Of a DNA stretch of 64,000 nucleotides, positions 62,398 to 64,000 are shown piece by piece (position 1 is the stretch's first letter; every line of letters begins with the position of its first letter). A program made the position numbers and the translations under genes. The DNA lies in NCBI GenBank assembly GCA_016214895.1, contig JACRMR010000012.1, positions 460,221 through 524,220 of the forward strand, given 5' to 3'. The notes below the pieces were generated by a model. It made no database searches. It worked only from the letters and a program-made list of their open reading frames with translations, and was not told the origin of the DNA. Source of the stretch: a candidate division KSB1 bacterium. GTDB taxonomy: Bacteria > Electryoneota > RPQS01.

Positions 62398-62877
62398 TCA
62401 TGTGCCGCACATGCCGCCGCGTGAAAACTTGTTTTCCCAATGATCAAATTCGTAGATTCCGATTGTCGCGCCGTACTCAAATGCAACGGCTATGCGATCA
62501 ACGGCGGGATTGAAGTACAGGCCCTGTTGAACGAGGCACATGGACTTCGCGAATGCGCAGTGATCCACCGAATCATCCGATAGACTGATGTCGTTGTAGG
62601 CAAGGCCATTTACCTGATCAAGTCGGAAAACATAGAAATTGGGACTGTCGGCATTGAGGATCACGACACGGTAGTCGCTCGGGGCAATCTTCAGCACTTC
62701 GATATCCACCGGATAGTCGAATCCCAGACTGGACGAATCCGAACTCTGCATGAACCACTCGGTACTCAAAGCTTCAAGATTCGGTATGCCGAAGAAGTTG
62801 GCTTCTTGCTGTAAGAAGGGCCGCGCAGATGCCAGACTGAAAAGCGCAACAACCGTGACTATGAGGTATTTGTACAT
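62398..62877 (-). CDS. Exported protein, unknown
   Basis: 159 residues with signal peptide YKYLIVTVVALFSLASARP. The body has beta-like stretches (DYPVDIEVLKIAPSDYRVVILNADSP, GLAYNDISLSDDSVDHC) and three Cys. ATG 62877 has AGGAGAG nine bases upstream. Not recognised. Lower GC than the core region suggests a more recent origin (inference). Confidence 0.6.
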   Translation of the reverse strand: MYKYLIVTVVALFSLASARPFLQQEANFFGIPNLEALSTEWFMQSSDSSSLGFDYPVDIEVLKIAPSDYRVVILNADSPNFYVFRLDQVNGLAYNDISLSDDSVDHCAFAKSMCLVQQGLYFNPAVDRIAVAFEYGATIGIYEFDHWENKFSRGGMCGT

Positions 62878-62893
62878 AGCATTTCTCTCCTGA

Positions 62894-63841
62894 TCAGCGC
62901 TGCTGTTGTTGGCTGCGGAGCTCAATTAGATGGGCGCGAATCCGTTGGTACAAATGATGTTCCTCCTCGGAGGCACTGGGCGTCGGCTTCCAACCCTCCG
63001 CATACATTGTCGCATGGTTCAGTTCAAAGCAGGTGTCAAGTAGCCGAATCGCATCATCGTATCGACCGCCGGCAGTTGCTGCTCTGCGAGCGTCGACCAA
63101 GCCGTAGAAATCATGCCAGCCGGTAGTCAGGAAGGAATCGGCTAGTTCAATTGCGAGGTCGAATTTCCTTTGTTGACTTGCCTCGTGAACTCTGGATGTC
63201 AACACCGACCGCTCCGCTGAGTGTGAACACGGTCTGAGAATCCGCACACAGTCTGGGTGCTCCGAAGCTATGTGTCCATACTGCGGGTGGTTCCATTCCG
63301 CCTCAATGCAAAGAATCGTGCCAGCCAATTCCGGAGGTACGAGAAAAGCAAAGTGATATATGGGGGCCTTGAACAACGGAGTCCAGCCGGTTGCCCTCCA
63401 CACACTATCATCACGTACTTCAGTTTCCATAACGAAGTACTCAAAAGCCAATTGCTCAGGTCTGGTACGAAGAATCAGCCCATGTGGCCAAGTCCAGTCT
63501 GAGACTCCCGTATATTCAATCTCGGTCGGACGTACGCCACCTGGAAGGAGTGTCACGTCGACTTGATACATACCCCCAACATAGAAGTCTGACTCGGGCG
63601 AAGAGTCAAGGCTATCGCAACTATTGTCTCCATACCCCGCGAAGTCCACAGTCACAATCATCGAGTCTCCGACTTCTGTGAACGCCGTGTGAACGATTGA
63701 CATGCCGAACACAATGACGAGTATAGGGTAAAGCGTCACTACTCTCAGAATCTCCGATTGAAATCCGGTCGACACTGCGCGAACGATACTCTGGACAGCG
63801 CCACTGCTGTTCATGTCTCGTTCGATGTGAAGTGTGTTCAT
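62894..63841 (-). CDS. Membrane-anchored protein with TPR-like C-terminal part, unknown
   Basis: 315 residues. A single hydrophobic segment VTLYPILVIVFGMSIVHTAF (~35-54) follows a hydrophilic start; the exposed middle is rich in Trp, Tyr and Phe, and the C-terminus has helical repeats (KFDLAIELADSFLTTGWHDFYGL, RYDDAIRLLDTCFELNHATM) of the TPR type, then a Gln-rich end. Immediately upstream of the unknown exported gene (16 bases), so probably an operon. ATG 63841 has GAAGGGA nine bases upstream. No function. Confidence 0.6.
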   Translation of the reverse strand: MNTLHIERDMNSSGAVQSIVRAVSTGFQSEILRVVTLYPILVIVFGMSIVHTAFTEVGDSMIVTVDFAGYGDNSCDSLDSSPESDFYVGGMYQVDVTLLPGGVRPTEIEYTGVSDWTWPHGLILRTRPEQLAFEYFVMETEVRDDSVWRATGWTPLFKAPIYHFAFLVPPELAGTILCIEAEWNHPQYGHIASEHPDCVRILRPCSHSAERSVLTSRVHEASQQRKFDLAIELADSFLTTGWHDFYGLVDARRAATAGGRYDDAIRLLDTCFELNHATMYAEGWKPTPSASEEEHHLYQRIRAHLIELRSQQQQR

Positions 63842-63935
63842 GGCCTTAGTCCCTTCTCGCTAGTGTAGTGTTGCGGAGTTGCTGCAACTAATTGCGAGGT
63901 TGTGCGTTTCATCTTCCAGAGAGGAGGATGAAATT

Positions 63936-64000
63936 ATGCGTCACGCTCCGGTCATTGAGCTCACGAACGAGCAGGAACAACAACTTCGGGTTTGGTCTCG
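63936..64000 (+). CDS. IS630-like transposase, start only (cut by window end)
   Basis: The first 21 codons, MRHAPVIELTNEQEQQLRVW and so on, resemble the N-terminal leader of IS630-family transposases (IxLTxEQxxxL pattern). GAGGAGG lies eight bases before the ATG. The rest is outside the window, and no inverted repeats can be tested. If true, an insertion element borders the palindrome-rich island. Confidence 0.5.
   Translation, partial: MRHAPVIELTNEQEQQLRVWS

Noticed and set aside
1..64000. CRISPR arrays
   Set aside because: No evenly spaced direct repeats with unique spacers were seen; the palindromes are irregularly placed.

Overview
The window is a gene-dense, GC-rich bacterial chromosome segment. 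LpxK, a DUF5020-type barrel, DsbD and several lipoprotein signal peptides point to a diderm. A secreted beta-helix protein ends in an NPFNATTTI-type FlgD/T9SS-like domain, which, with a citrate synthase of the mitochondrial class, suggests an uncultured member of the FCB group (Zixibacteria, Latescibacteria, KSB1 or similar). That placement is inference. Genes are packed with stop/start overlaps (ATGA, GTGA, TTGA and apparently CTGA), and GTG and TTG starts are common.

Layout. 1-25.2 kb (minus strand): partial topA, smg, secA, a phosphodiesterase-like gene, nusB and ilvE, then a large acyl-CoA block: two acyl-CoA dehydrogenases, 3-hydroxybutyryl-CoA dehydrogenase, thiolase, split biotin carboxylase and biotin carrier, methylglutaconyl-CoA-hydratase-like crotonase and a methylcrotonyl-CoA-carboxylase-like carboxyltransferase. 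Next come an atypical SDR, secreted proteins, recJ and an ADP-forming acyl-CoA synthetase. Together these can take leucine (via IlvE) and short acyl-CoAs to acetyl-CoA and then to acetate plus ATP, although no HMG-CoA lyase is present here.

25.2-30.5 kb: RNase P RNA (minus), enlarged by copies of a dispersed palindromic repeat, then a lipoprotein, rnhA, a GNAT enzyme, a coiled-coil zinc-ribbon protein, a CAU-anticodon tRNA with a clear promoter and a terminator downstream, lpxK and a DUF5020 barrel. 30.5-39.5 kb (plus strand): HAD phosphatase, repeat copies, EamA transporter, PfpI-family protein, PolX, GAF protein, phosphohexomutase, glgC, deoA and a small coiled-coil gene.

39.5-48 kb: thioredoxin and dsbD, OsmC, a SprT-like metallopeptidase, a small cytochrome c, an outer-membrane-type protein, citrate synthase, and a promoter-led pair of secreted proteins (Cys-rich; beta-helix with sorting-like domain). 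48-60.6 kb (minus strand): FAD oxidase subunit, FmdB-type zinc ribbon, aminotransferase, two lipoproteins, antiporter, FGase-like hydrolase, NUDIX, ABC exporter pair, rsmD, comEA-like, and dnaJ, grpE and hrcA behind one sigma70-type promoter. 60.8-64 kb: diheme lipoprotein cytochrome, a palindrome-rich intergenic island, two unrecognised secreted proteins and the start of an IS630-like transposase cut by the window end.

The most unusual signal is the rnpB locus: two copies of the dispersed palindrome sit where helices P3 and P19 would be, and a different AT-rich palindrome forms P12. Other points worth checking are three probable CTG starts in CTGA overlaps and a biotin carboxylase/BCCP split that falls on a G6 run.
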